NCBI GenBank assembly: GCA_002480925.1
Contig: DLDA01000025.1
Location: 1-23,964, forward strand
Reading direction: 5' to 3'
Source: Lachnospiraceae bacterium UBA7784
GTDB lineage: Bacteria; Bacillota; Clostridia; Lachnospirales; Lachnospiraceae
Length of the DNA: 23,964 bases
The position numbers were made by a program, and so were the translations under genes. The notes beneath the pieces were generated by a model, which worked only from the letters and a program-made list of their open reading frames with translations, was not told where the DNA came from and did not search any database. Numbering within the stretch: the first letter of the stretch is position 1; each line of letters begins with the position of its first letter. Shown one piece after another: positions 1 to 7,093 of this stretch.

Positions 1-1089
1 ATTTGTGAATATATTTCCTGATGCAGGATCCTCTGTACCATCTGCCTGGGCCGTTGTATTGTTGCCGAGCGTATATGTCTGCGGATAAAAAAGAGACGCG
101 GTTCCCTTCATATTCTCCAGATCATTTCCATCGCGGATCTCAAAGAGTCCTCTAAGGATTCCTCTCTGGTTGTCTCCCCAGACCGGGAAGGACGTGCCGT
201 CCTTTTTCCATACCACATCATAGAGTCCCTCTACATCCGACTGATTGTATCTGTTTTCCCTTGTAGAAACAGTTATGGCATTGTACTTATCTCCGTCTAC
301 AAGAGTCTGCCCGTTTACCTTTACAGTAAACTCGGTGGCTCCGTTCCAGACCTCCTCGACATTTTTATTTTTCTTATGCTCCTCTACAGACCGGGTATCC
401 TTAAGCTTTACCTCATTGGTGTCAACAGACACTATCGTCGAAAGCTCATCAAGAAGCTTTTCTCTCTCGTCGCGCAGCTCATTGGCGGTCGGATGTCCGT
501 ATCCAGTCTCAACTACATTTATCTTGCTGTTTAAGACCGAGATCTTCTGGGAGATAGAGTTGATCTTGTCGACATAGGTCTTTATATCATCATTTACTGC
601 GGTCTGAAGGGACTGCAGATTGGAGGAGGTCTGGTTGAAATAAGAGCAGAGCTCCTTTGATGTACTTATGAAGCTGGTCCTTGTCGATATGTCACCCGAG
701 TTGGACTTTAGTGAATCGAGAGCATTGAACATCTTTGCGAAGACTGTCGAAAAGCCCGGGTTTGACGCCGAATCAATAAAATACTGCTCGATCTGATTCA
801 TATAGTACTGCTTCTGCGAGCTATAGCCGTAGTCAGACTGATTCTGCCAGTACTTTTGATTGTAATACTGGTCCCTCTCCCTTGTCACTGAATCGGTTGA
901 TACTCCTGTGCTTACACTGCCATATCTGGTATAGGCCCTAAGCGACGAGGACTCCGATACGTTTACAACCTGCCTGGAATACCCTTCTGTATTCACGTTC
1001 GAGGCATTGTTCGCTGTGGTATTAATATTTGCATTTGCCGCATTAAGCCCTGAACCGGCTATATGCAGGCCAAAAAAGGTTGATGACAT
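1..1089 (-). CDS. flgK: FlgK-type flagellar hook-associated protein, second copy (partial, C-terminus off the left edge)
   Basis: FlgK-family proteins (HAP1) join the hook to the filament outside the cell. I translated this frame by hand: 363 codons are open from an ATG at 1089 to the window edge with no stop, so only the N-terminal part is present. The N-terminus reads as a classical FlgK start: a short hydrophobic segment with SGLNAANANINTT, then ANNASNVNTEGYSRQ at about residues 26-40, the conserved rod/hook-type helix (NN.SN..T.GY.RQ). A coiled-coil-like helical stretch follows around residues 100-200. The start has a Shine-Dalgarno-like GAGGTG and lies 8 bp after the stop of the other flgK, so the two are surely co-transcribed. 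It is clearly diverged from its neighbour. FlgL is less likely because the N-terminus is FlgK-like, but the missing C-terminus leaves some doubt. Confidence 0.85.
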   Translation of the reverse strand, partial: MSSTFFGLHIAGSGLNAANANINTTANNASNVNTEGYSRQVVNVSESSSLRAYTRYGSVSTGVSTDSVTRERDQYYNQKYWQNQSDYGYSSQKQYYMNQIEQYFIDSASNPGFSTVFAKMFNALDSLKSNSGDISTRTSFISTSKELCSYFNQTSSNLQSLQTAVNDDIKTYVDKINSISQKISVLNSKINVVETGYGHPTANELRDEREKLLDELSTIVSVDTNEVKLKDTRSVEEHKKNKNVEEVWNGATEFTVKVNGQTLVDGDKYNAITVSTRENRYNQSDVEGLYDVVWKKDGTSFPVWGDNQRGILRGLFEIRDGNDLENMKGTASLFYPQTYTLGNNTTAQADGTEDPASGNIFTN

Positions 1090-1097
1090 ATTTCACC

Positions 1098-3041
1098 TCA
1101 CTGCATCGAATTAAGCAGCACATCTATCATCTGTGTTATCACATTTACATACCGACTGGAAGCGTTGTATGCATTCTGATACTTTATCATGCTTGACAGC
1201 TCCTCATCAGCATTTACTCCGATGACCTGCTGCCGGCTAGACTCTATCGAATCAGCTGTAGTCTTTATCGATTCCGAATTGGTCTTGTATGTATTGCCCT
1301 TGTTATTTAGCTCATCCATCATCTTCGTATAGAAATTCTCGAAGCTTGTAGGAGTATTGTCAACTGCGTTGAGCTGGTAGGTATTCTTCTCCCAGACATC
1401 ATAGATCTTCTCAGAGACATCCTGAGCTATATCATCATTTGTATGCCTGTGAGGAATATACTGCGGATTCTCTACCAGGTCATGATTTACCTCTATCTCT
1501 CCGAGAGTATACATGGTAGCTGTATCGGACGAATCCTCTTCATTATAGAGATAAAGCGTCTTGGAATATGCTCCCTTGTCATTTACCGTAAGCTTACCAG
1601 TCGTCTTGTCTATATCATAGTTTACAGTAAGGGTAGAATATCTGCTCAATGATCTCCTGCTGTAGAGCTCACGAGGCGGCAGCTTCTTGTCCGACCCGTA
1701 AATGGCATTGTCCTCATCAAGTACCCTTGTATCGTTTCCTATCGTGAACTGATGCGGCTTGCCTTCATCGTCAAGAGCCGTAATGGTATTTCCGTCATTG
1801 CTCTTCAGATACTGGCTTATTATCCTGGTGTACTCACTGTCTCCGGACTTCTCGACGTCGCTTAAGTCTCCCATGCTCTTTATAGGAGAAAGATAGTTGT
1901 TGACCCCTGTCATCATCTCGTGCATCATCAGATCGAACTCCGACTGCTCACTCATCATAAGTGACTTTGAGAGTCCGTGGATGGTCGAGACATCGCCATT
2001 CTCATCCGTCTCGTAATAGTATCCTTCCTTGTATCTGTAGATATCACCGTTAGAATACTCATATGAATAGGGATCGTCCCCCTTTGGACGGGTGCCTATC
2101 ACATCCTTGTAGGTGGCTCTCTTGTCGCCTCTTGCTATAAGCATGGCCTTAAGCTCACCTATATCCTGATCAGCATTCGTGTCTGTAAGAGCTGTATTGA
2201 ATACCTTTACGTAATCTCCCTTTGTGGCGTTGGAAAGATTAGGCCAGTAGGGGGTCTTAAAGCCTGTGCTCTTATCAGTAAGCATACCAAGCTCGAAAAC
2301 CCTGTCTGCTCCCACGAAATCCATGCCCTCAAGCTTGACCCTGACTACTCCGGCCGGGTCCTCGGAATAGGATATATTGGCAAGCTTTGACAGCTTATCC
2401 AGAGCCAGATCCCTGGCATCCCTTGCATCCTTTGCCTTTTCGACTCCTCCGGCCTCCGTCTGGGATATCTTGATATTGAGCTTGTATATTTGCTTGCCGA
2501 GCGCATTGATCTGGTCCACATCATCAGAAATCTTCTGATTGATATTGTCCTGATAATCGCTCATCCCCGCATATACGCCCTTGGCACGGCTTACGAAAAG
2601 CTGTGATTTCTGGACTACAAGGTTGTCTACCTCCTCCGCATCGGGAGTCTTGGCAAACTCATTGAAGGCCTCCCTGAGTCCTGACAGTGAGTCCGAAAAC
2701 TGTGCTCCGACACCCTCGCTGAAAAGAGTCTCTACCTCTGTAGATGCCGTATACTGGGCCTCATAGAATTCGCGCCTGCCGCTCTCCTTGCGGTATGCCA
2801 TATCAAGAAACTGGTCTCTCTTGTGGACCACATCTCCGATCGCTACTCCAAGCCCGCTCCACTGGTCGGAGACAGATGCCCTGTTGAATTTATTGTAATC
2901 AGCGTCAGAGAAGATGGTTCTCTGACGGACATATCCACTTGTATTAATATTAGACAGGTTATTAGCCACGACATTCAAGGCGTTTTGATTGCTCTTTATG
3001 CCGCTGGCCCCTATATATAGACTGCCAAAACCATTTGCCAT
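1098..3041 (-). CDS. flgK: Flagellar hook-associated protein FlgK
   Basis: Hook-filament junction protein (HAP1), exported by the flagellar type III system. The 647-residue product has the FlgK N-terminal helix (SLYIGASGIKSNQNALNVV followed by ANNLSNINTSGY, about residues 7-38). Its C-terminal helix is also FlgK-like (ELSSMIKYQNAYNASSRYVNVITQMIDVLL, ending at residue 647). Together these terminal helices form the D0 coiled coil. The central part, about 250-580, is acidic and variable, as expected for surface-exposed domains. It lies 21 bp downstream of flgN and 8 bp upstream of a second flgK-like gene, within the flgM operon. The length is somewhat above that of enterobacterial FlgK (about 550) but ordinary for Clostridia. 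Identification is firm; what is odd is the tandem paralogue. Confidence 0.93.
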   Translation of the reverse strand: MANGFGSLYIGASGIKSNQNALNVVANNLSNINTSGYVRQRTIFSDADYNKFNRASVSDQWSGLGVAIGDVVHKRDQFLDMAYRKESGRREFYEAQYTASTEVETLFSEGVGAQFSDSLSGLREAFNEFAKTPDAEEVDNLVVQKSQLFVSRAKGVYAGMSDYQDNINQKISDDVDQINALGKQIYKLNIKISQTEAGGVEKAKDARDARDLALDKLSKLANISYSEDPAGVVRVKLEGMDFVGADRVFELGMLTDKSTGFKTPYWPNLSNATKGDYVKVFNTALTDTNADQDIGELKAMLIARGDKRATYKDVIGTRPKGDDPYSYEYSNGDIYRYKEGYYYETDENGDVSTIHGLSKSLMMSEQSEFDLMMHEMMTGVNNYLSPIKSMGDLSDVEKSGDSEYTRIISQYLKSNDGNTITALDDEGKPHQFTIGNDTRVLDEDNAIYGSDKKLPPRELYSRRSLSRYSTLTVNYDIDKTTGKLTVNDKGAYSKTLYLYNEEDSSDTATMYTLGEIEVNHDLVENPQYIPHRHTNDDIAQDVSEKIYDVWEKNTYQLNAVDNTPTSFENFYTKMMDELNNKGNTYKTNSESIKTTADSIESSRQQVIGVNADEELSSMIKYQNAYNASSRYVNVITQMIDVLLNSMQ

Positions 3042-3062
3042 AAATCTGTCTGCCTTTCGTGC

Positions 3063-3575
3063 TTACTGCTTCAGATCGAATCCGCCGTTTGGAAGGACAT
3101 CGCCTGTATTATAAGCTTTCCTGTTATAATTCGCTGTCTGCGGAGCCTTCCTGATCTCCTCAAGAAGATTCATATCAAACTCCGTAAGCTCCATCGCATG
3201 GCTCAAAAGAATCTGTATCTGCTCGTTGATATCATGCTCACGCTTTGCAGCCCTGACCAGGTCATCCTTCGCCTTTTCAAGAGCCCTCTGCTCATCGGGC
3301 TGGCCCGACAGGAGCGATATCACCTGCGTGACCGTAAGGACTGTGTCGTCATGGCCTAAGACAACTGACATGTCCTTAAGATTCTCTATTCTTTTATTCT
3401 GAAGGTTCTTCAGATCACTTGCTATATCATTTTCCTGATCTGTGATCTGTGTGAGAAGCTCGAGATCCCTTCCCCCTATAGCCTTCCTTTTCTTCTGAGA
3501 AAGGTCATATAAGGCTTCGTATCCTTTCTTCTCCTGCTGCATTATCAAAAGCAGTTCTCCTGCAAGACTTGCCAT
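3063..3575 (-). CDS. flgN: Flagellar chaperone FlgN
   Basis: FlgN is the cytosolic export chaperone that keeps FlgK and FlgL unfolded and brings them to the flagellar export gate. The 170-residue product is almost entirely helical and charged. It shows the FlgN pattern: an N-terminal helix with EKKGYEALYDLSQKKRKAI, a heptad region around residues 35-75, and a long second helix at about 100-140 (REHDINEQIQILL). A proline/asparagine-rich tail follows. It sits between flgM and flgK, the position expected for the chaperone of FlgK. The start ATG at 3575 has an AGGAGA Shine-Dalgarno about 6 nt upstream. The 179-nt gap separating it from flgM is unusually long for an operon and is described separately. 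The family is divergent in sequence, so the call rests on length, helicity and context together. Confidence 0.88.
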   Translation of the reverse strand: MASLAGELLLIMQQEKKGYEALYDLSQKKRKAIGGRDLELLTQITDQENDIASDLKNLQNKRIENLKDMSVVLGHDDTVLTVTQVISLLSGQPDEQRALEKAKDDLVRAAKREHDINEQIQILLSHAMELTEFDMNLLEEIRKAPQTANYNRKAYNTGDVLPNGGFDLKQ

Positions 3576-3754
3576 CCTGATCTCCTATACGCAATGAGCG
3601 GACCATCCTGCGCTATCCGCAAGACAATCCGCCCATCATAGGACAGCCTCTGCTGTCCGTGTGCCGTCCCGTCCCTGGAACAAGGGTGAACTTCGTACGC
3701 ATCCTCTGCCTGACATAAACCTCCCTGTTGCCAGTCGGGCTTGAATCAAATCTA
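3576..3754 (-). promoter_or_regulatory. GGA-rich flgM-flgN intergenic leader, candidate RNA-level control region
   Basis: This 179-nt transcribed gap holds no convincing gene. On the minus strand, about ten GGA trinucleotides occur from here into the flgN start, where about three are expected by chance; two lie at or beside the flgN ribosome binding site. There is a perfect 7-bp hairpin (GGACAGC, loop AGAG, GCTGTCC) around 3641-3658 and a smaller one, TGCG-GATAG-CGCA, around 3611-3623, which places a GGA at the stem-loop border. GGA in or near hairpin loops is what CsrA/RsmA binds, and Firmicute csrA-fliW genes usually lie at the end of this operon. The regulatory role is inference. Confidence 0.35.
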
Positions 3755-4030
3755 TCAGAGTGATAATCCGTTATACTTTGACAGCAGAACATCTGCAAAG
3801 TCTCCCGGATCCACCGTAACATCACCGCTGTACTTCTTCTTCATCGCAGCTACAAGATCGCTTCTCACATCAGAAGCCTGTGAAAGAGCTTCCTTAACCG
3901 TCTGAAAATCCTTTCCTGCAGAAGAGATATCTACCTCGTCTTGTCCGTTAGCCCTCTTTAAAGCCTTGGAACCGGAAGGCCGCCTTGTCTGATATACCTG
4001 TGTTATAGCATTATAAGCACTGATTCTCAT
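3755..4030 (-). CDS. flgM: Anti-sigma-28 factor FlgM
   Basis: FlgM binds and inhibits SigD/FliA until the hook is complete and FlgM is exported. The 91-residue product shows the two-part family pattern: a disordered polar N-terminal half (RISAYNAITQVYQ, then a lysine/serine-rich stretch) and the C-terminal sigma-binding helices. These begin at DEVDISSAGKDFQTVKEAL and continue through ALSQASDVRSDLVAAMKKKY to the end. I chose the ATG at 4030 because AAAGGAG lies 8 nt upstream; an in-frame GTG at 4039 overlaps that Shine-Dalgarno and is unlikely. It is the first gene of the flagellar operon and is preceded by a SigD-like promoter, giving the expected autoregulatory loop. Confidence is high from motif plus context. 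Confidence 0.9.
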   Translation of the reverse strand: MRISAYNAITQVYQTRRPSGSKALKRANGQDEVDISSAGKDFQTVKEALSQASDVRSDLVAAMKKKYSGDVTVDPGDFADVLLSKYNGLSL

Positions 4031-4075
4031 ACAGGACACTCCTTTCCGTTACTCTAATATTTCTTTTCACCTTTT

Positions 4076-4102
4076 GTATCGGTAGCTGCCTCTGTTTTCT
4101 TA
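4076..4102 (-). promoter_or_regulatory. SigD/FliA-type promoter of the flgM operon
   Basis: On the minus strand TAAG (4102-4099) is followed after exactly 15 nt by ACCGATAC (4083-4076). The flagellar sigma consensus is TAAA-N15-GCCGATAT. The transcription start would fall near 4070, leaving a leader of about 40 nt with AAAGGAG before the flgM ATG. This would place flgM, flgN and both flgK genes in the late flagellar class, with FlgM repressing its own promoter. Confidence 0.8.
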
Positions 4103-4124
4103 ACACCTTTTTTTAAAACTTTTG

Positions 4125-4153
4125 TTTACAAATAAATACATTTAATATATACT
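4125..4153 (+). promoter_or_regulatory. SigA-type promoter of the HAD phosphatase gene
   Basis: TTTACA (4125-4130), a 17-nt spacer and TATACT (4148-4153) match the housekeeping consensus well. The predicted start is near 4160, giving a leader of about 40 nt. That leader contains a small GGCAG/CTGCC hairpin followed by GTTTTT, which is too short to call an attenuator. Confidence 0.7.
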
Positions 4154-4201
4154 ATTGAAACCGAAGGCAGGAAGGTCTGCCGTTTTTGAAAGGATCATCT
4201 G

Positions 4202-4921
4202 ATGGCATATAAAGCAGCGATTTTTGATATGGATGGAACAATCCTGGACACACTCTCTGACCTGACAAGCGCCCTTGATTATGCAATGGAGCAGGCAGGC
4301 CACAGGCATGACTTTTCAAGGACTGATATAGCAGCCTTTTTCGGTAGTGGCGTCTATGTTGCAATAAAGCGCGCTCTTTCGGTAGAGAACGGTTTCCCGG
4401 AGGACAGACTCTGCCTGATAGGCACTCCCGATGAGCCGGATGACTGCTTCAGTAACGAGGCCGAGATAGATCGCATTTCCCAAATCTACAGGCCCTACTA
4501 CGATACTCACTGTGATATAAAGACCGGCCCATATCCCGGCATCCCCAGGCTCCTGTCATCCCTGAGAGAGCGCGGGATCAGGACGGCTGTCGTCTCCAAC
4601 AAGCCTGATCCCGCAGTAGCTACTCTTGTAAAGGACAAGTTCCCCGGGCTCTTTGATTTCGCTCTCGGAGAAAAGGATGGCATAAAAAGAAAGCCCGCTC
4701 CTGACATGGTAAATAAATGCCTGCAGGCATTAGGCTTATCCGCTAATGAATGTGTATATATAGGTGACTCGGAGGTAGATCTCGCAACCGGAAAGAACTC
4801 CGGCCTCGACGTGATAAGCGTAGACTGGGGCTTCCGTTCCAGAGCCTTCCTTGAGAAGCTCCCTGCAGAAAAAATAGTTTCATCAGCCAAGGAGCTCCTT
4901 GATGCTATAGAAATGGCCTGA
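4202..4921 (+). CDS. HAD-family hydrolase, phosphoglycolate phosphatase-like
   Basis: Predicted cytosolic phosphatase of the haloacid dehalogenase superfamily, close to the Gph/beta-phosphoglucomutase-type subgroup. All four catalytic motifs are visible. Motif I is DMDGT (residues 9-13, nucleophile D9 and acid/base D11), motif II is VVSNK (S132), motif III is a lysine in KRKPAPD (about 162-168), and motif IV is GDSEVD (188-193, Mg2+ ligands). Residues 15-105 form a helical C1-type cap that selects the substrate. The length of 239 residues is typical. The ATG at 4202 is preceded by GAAAGGA. The gene is monocistronic, divergent from flgM and convergent with the GH25 gene, with only 8 bp between stop codons and no obvious terminator there. 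Exact substrate cannot be read from sequence; phosphoglycolate is the common default annotation. Confidence 0.85.
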   Translation: MAYKAAIFDMDGTILDTLSDLTSALDYAMEQAGHRHDFSRTDIAAFFGSGVYVAIKRALSVENGFPEDRLCLIGTPDEPDDCFSNEAEIDRISQIYRPYYDTHCDIKTGPYPGIPRLLSSLRERGIRTAVVSNKPDPAVATLVKDKFPGLFDFALGEKDGIKRKPAPDMVNKCLQALGLSANECVYIGDSEVDLATGKNSGLDVISVDWGFRSRAFLEKLPAEKIVSSAKELLDAIEMA

Positions 4922-4929
4922 GGGCTTCC

Positions 4930-5886
4930 CTATTGGCCTGCTATGATCTGTATATCCATATCGCACGCCCCGCTTATTCCCGGAACTACCCCCTCGTTAG
5001 AATACTGCCAGAAATCAAAATCATATGGTGTCTGGGGCAGCTTCTCATAATCGGCATACCATACAGGTATATCCGTTAGCGCTGACAGATCCAGTGAATA
5101 GGCTTCCCAGAGCATATTTGCATAGACCATGGGCTTATAGCCGGCCTTCTTTATACGGTCACAGAAGGCAGAGGCATTCCTCGTGAACTGTTCCCTGCTT
5201 ACAGATGATGTACGGGCAGCCGGATCCTTGCTATGATCCTTTAGCAGGATATGCTCAGGATCATAGCATACCGGCAGGTCAAGATCCCTCCCGCCAAGGA
5301 TCGAGATCGCGTAGTCGGCCTCCTCTGCTGCCTCTTTCTCATTTATAGCCTGGGAAAACACATAAACACCCACATCCAGGCCTGCTGCCTCTGCATCTTT
5401 GATATTTTTTCTTGCAAGACTATCCTCATTAAGGCTTCCTGTATGGCCATAGCCTCTGTAGGCTATCCTTATTATAGCAAAGTCTATCCCGGCTTCCTTT
5501 ACCTTTTTCCAGTCTATACTGCCCTGATGTCCTGATACATCCACGCCCATCCTGGAGCTGTGCCCTTCATCCTTATAGGAAAGAAAGCTGCCATTATGGA
5601 CAAAGTTTCTGTCATCATACTCATTTGCCGGAATGGACGGATCTGTATAGGTCTCATAGGTCTGTCCGTATACATCGCGAAACTTGAATTTATGCCTTGT
5701 CGGCTTCTCCTGCACGCTGCTTCTATCCCTGTAAGATGCCTTCTTAGACCTCTGTTCCTTTTCGCCCGCATTTACTGAAGCTTTCCCCGTTTTCTCCTTC
5801 ATTGCCTCCCCGCTTGCTCCGCAGGCCGTAAGAGCAAGTGAACATGCAAAAGCTAATACAAATACCGATATTATCCTTTTTCTCAC
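4930..5886 (-). CDS. GH25-type lysozyme-like lipoprotein
   Basis: Likely surface-anchored muramidase of glycoside hydrolase family 25, which cleaves the MurNAc-GlcNAc bond of peptidoglycan. The N-terminus is a lipoprotein signal with a hydrophobic core and lipobox LTAC (lipidated Cys22). A charged, low-complexity linker (about 25-65) and a short region of unknown function follow. The GH25 barrel runs from about residue 113 to the end. It starts with MGVDVSGHQGSIDW (D116 is the conserved first Asp), has the catalytic-type DxE in YDPEH (D209, E211), and closes with DFWQYS. The start is a GTG at 5886, preceded by AAGGAG at 6 nt. It lies 15 bp after the zinc-ribbon gene, so the two are probably one transcript. 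Role in wall turnover is inferred from the family. Confidence 0.85.
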   Translation of the reverse strand: MRKRIISVFVLAFACSLALTACGASGEAMKEKTGKASVNAGEKEQRSKKASYRDRSSVQEKPTRHKFKFRDVYGQTYETYTDPSIPANEYDDRNFVHNGSFLSYKDEGHSSRMGVDVSGHQGSIDWKKVKEAGIDFAIIRIAYRGYGHTGSLNEDSLARKNIKDAEAAGLDVGVYVFSQAINEKEAAEEADYAISILGGRDLDLPVCYDPEHILLKDHSKDPAARTSSVSREQFTRNASAFCDRIKKAGYKPMVYANMLWEAYSLDLSALTDIPVWYADYEKLPQTPYDFDFWQYSNEGVVPGISGACDMDIQIIAGQ

Positions 5887-5901
5887 ACCAGACTCCTTAT
5901 A

Positions 5902-6951
5902 TTACCTGCCAAGATAGTCATCATAGCTGCGGATTGATGCATCAGAATATCCGAAGCTAAGCCCACGATAGAGCACCTCAGTATAATAGGATTTGTGCTT
6001 CTTATCCGCATCGTCCTCACTTGGCGGAGTATCAAGCTCCATAAGCATCAGTTTCCCGTCTGAAACATCACCTGTGCATACCAGATATCTGATAGTACCA
6101 TCCTTTTTCTCGCCTGTCACTACCACATAAGCCTTATCTCCCTTTGTCTTTTTAAGGAGTGTGTATGGTGATGAGATAGCGGTATTTTCCTTCATGCTGT
6201 TTTCAAGAGCGCTTGCCATCTGGTCCGTAGAGCCATCTCCTCTGATCACAGCCAGCTGATATAAAAGCCTTGACCCCTCCGAGCCAGTAAAGCGTATACA
6301 CTCCTTATTCTTATGATCGAAATCCCTTAGTATATCTGTTGTGGTACCAGCCCTGTCGCTGTAATCCACATCATCATACAGGTCCATTGGATAGAGAAAG
6401 CTGAAGCTGCTATCTGCCTCACTGATATATGATGTATAGTCAGGCAGTGAAAGGACGTTGGAATAATCCTCTACAGTTGAGGACTCTATCGAAAAGTAAG
6501 GACTTTCATCGTCCTCCTCGTCCTTTGCATCATTTCCCTCCTTATCCCTGTCCTTATCAATGCTTTCCATTTTGGATCTATCTGATTCCTCTGAAGACGC
6601 CTTACCTGCGTCAGATTTCTTGTCGTCCTTATCAAGAGTCTTTTCCTTTGGGCTGGATGCACTTGTCATTTCATTTCTTCCTGTGGCAAAAGGCCCCAGC
6701 CTGAAGTGCCAGGATATTACCACAAGCGCTATCAGGACCGTAAGAGCAAGGATCACTGTCACCACTATAAGGCGTGAATTTGAGGATCCGCTTACGCTCC
6801 TTTCATTGACAGCCCTATCATATCCACCTTGATCGACTGGATCTGCAGATGAAACTGGCTGTCTATTCTTTCTTTTATCTACCGGGGTTCCGCAATATTT
6901 ACAGAAATTCGCCTTATCCGGTATTTCCTTGCCACAGTTCCTACAGTACAT
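5902..6951 (-). CDS. Zinc-ribbon, single-pass membrane protein of unknown function
   Basis: The 349-residue protein begins with a small zinc ribbon (C3-x2-C6 ... C17-x2-C20, reading CRNCGKEI ... FCKYCG). A polar linker leads to one membrane segment at about 61-82, followed by a long Lys/Asp/Glu/Ser-rich, probably disordered spacer (about 95-160) and a folded domain from about 165 to the end. The zinc ribbon is therefore expected in the cytosol and the C-terminal domain outside. The domain contains an SFSFLYP start and a repeated alpha/beta-like pattern, but I do not recognise the family. An AAGGAGG lies 11 nt before the ATG. The only neighbour in the operon is the GH25 lipoprotein 15 bp downstream, suggesting an envelope-related role. 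No promoter is obvious in the 30 bp after the mreB terminator, so partial read-through from mreB is possible. Confidence 0.75.
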   Translation of the reverse strand: MYCRNCGKEIPDKANFCKYCGTPVDKRKNRQPVSSADPVDQGGYDRAVNERSVSGSSNSRLIVVTVILALTVLIALVVISWHFRLGPFATGRNEMTSASSPKEKTLDKDDKKSDAGKASSEESDRSKMESIDKDRDKEGNDAKDEEDDESPYFSIESSTVEDYSNVLSLPDYTSYISEADSSFSFLYPMDLYDDVDYSDRAGTTTDILRDFDHKNKECIRFTGSEGSRLLYQLAVIRGDGSTDQMASALENSMKENTAISSPYTLLKKTKGDKAYVVVTGEKKDGTIRYLVCTGDVSDGKLMLMELDTPPSEDDADKKHKSYYTEVLYRGLSFGYSDASIRSYDDYLGR

Positions 6952-6976
6952 TTAGCTGACTTCCTCCTTATACATA

Positions 6977-7011
6977 AATAAAAAGGCCGGCGACTTTGGT
7001 CGCGGGCCTTT
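6977..7011 (-). terminator. Rho-independent terminator after mreB/mbl
   Basis: The stem AAAGGCC / GGCCTTT (6982-6988 with 7005-7011) continues inward, after one G-G mismatch, with GCGAC/GTCGC closing a TTTG (CAAA on the minus strand) loop. On the minus strand it is followed by TTTTTATTTAT. It lies about 80 bp after the mreB stop and 30 bp before the zinc-ribbon gene, so it separates the two transcripts. Confidence 0.85.
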
Positions 7012-7093
7012 ATCATGTCCTACCATTTTCTATCGGATCATATTCGAAATATCATTCTCCCCGACTGATTACAGCCTTAGCCGTATGAATCTC

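Noticed and set aside
245..577. Plus-strand 110-codon frame, Ser/Phe-rich
   Set aside because: Antisense to the partial flgK, whose frame is continuous across the region and family-like.
3636..3716. 26-codon minus-strand ORF in the flgM-flgN gap with GGGAGG before its ATG
   Set aside because: The Shine-Dalgarno to ATG spacing is only 3 nt and the peptide is Arg/Gly-rich without any known pattern; better explained as GGA-rich leader RNA. A leader peptide cannot be fully excluded.
4031..4039. GTG start three codons upstream for flgM
   Set aside because: It overlaps the AAAGGAG Shine-Dalgarno, while the ATG at 4030 has ideal 8-nt spacing.
4163..4187. Small hairpin with T run in the leader of the HAD gene, as a possible attenuator or riboswitch
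   Set aside because: The stem has only 5 bp and there is no alternative pairing partner or riboswitch core in the 40-nt leader.
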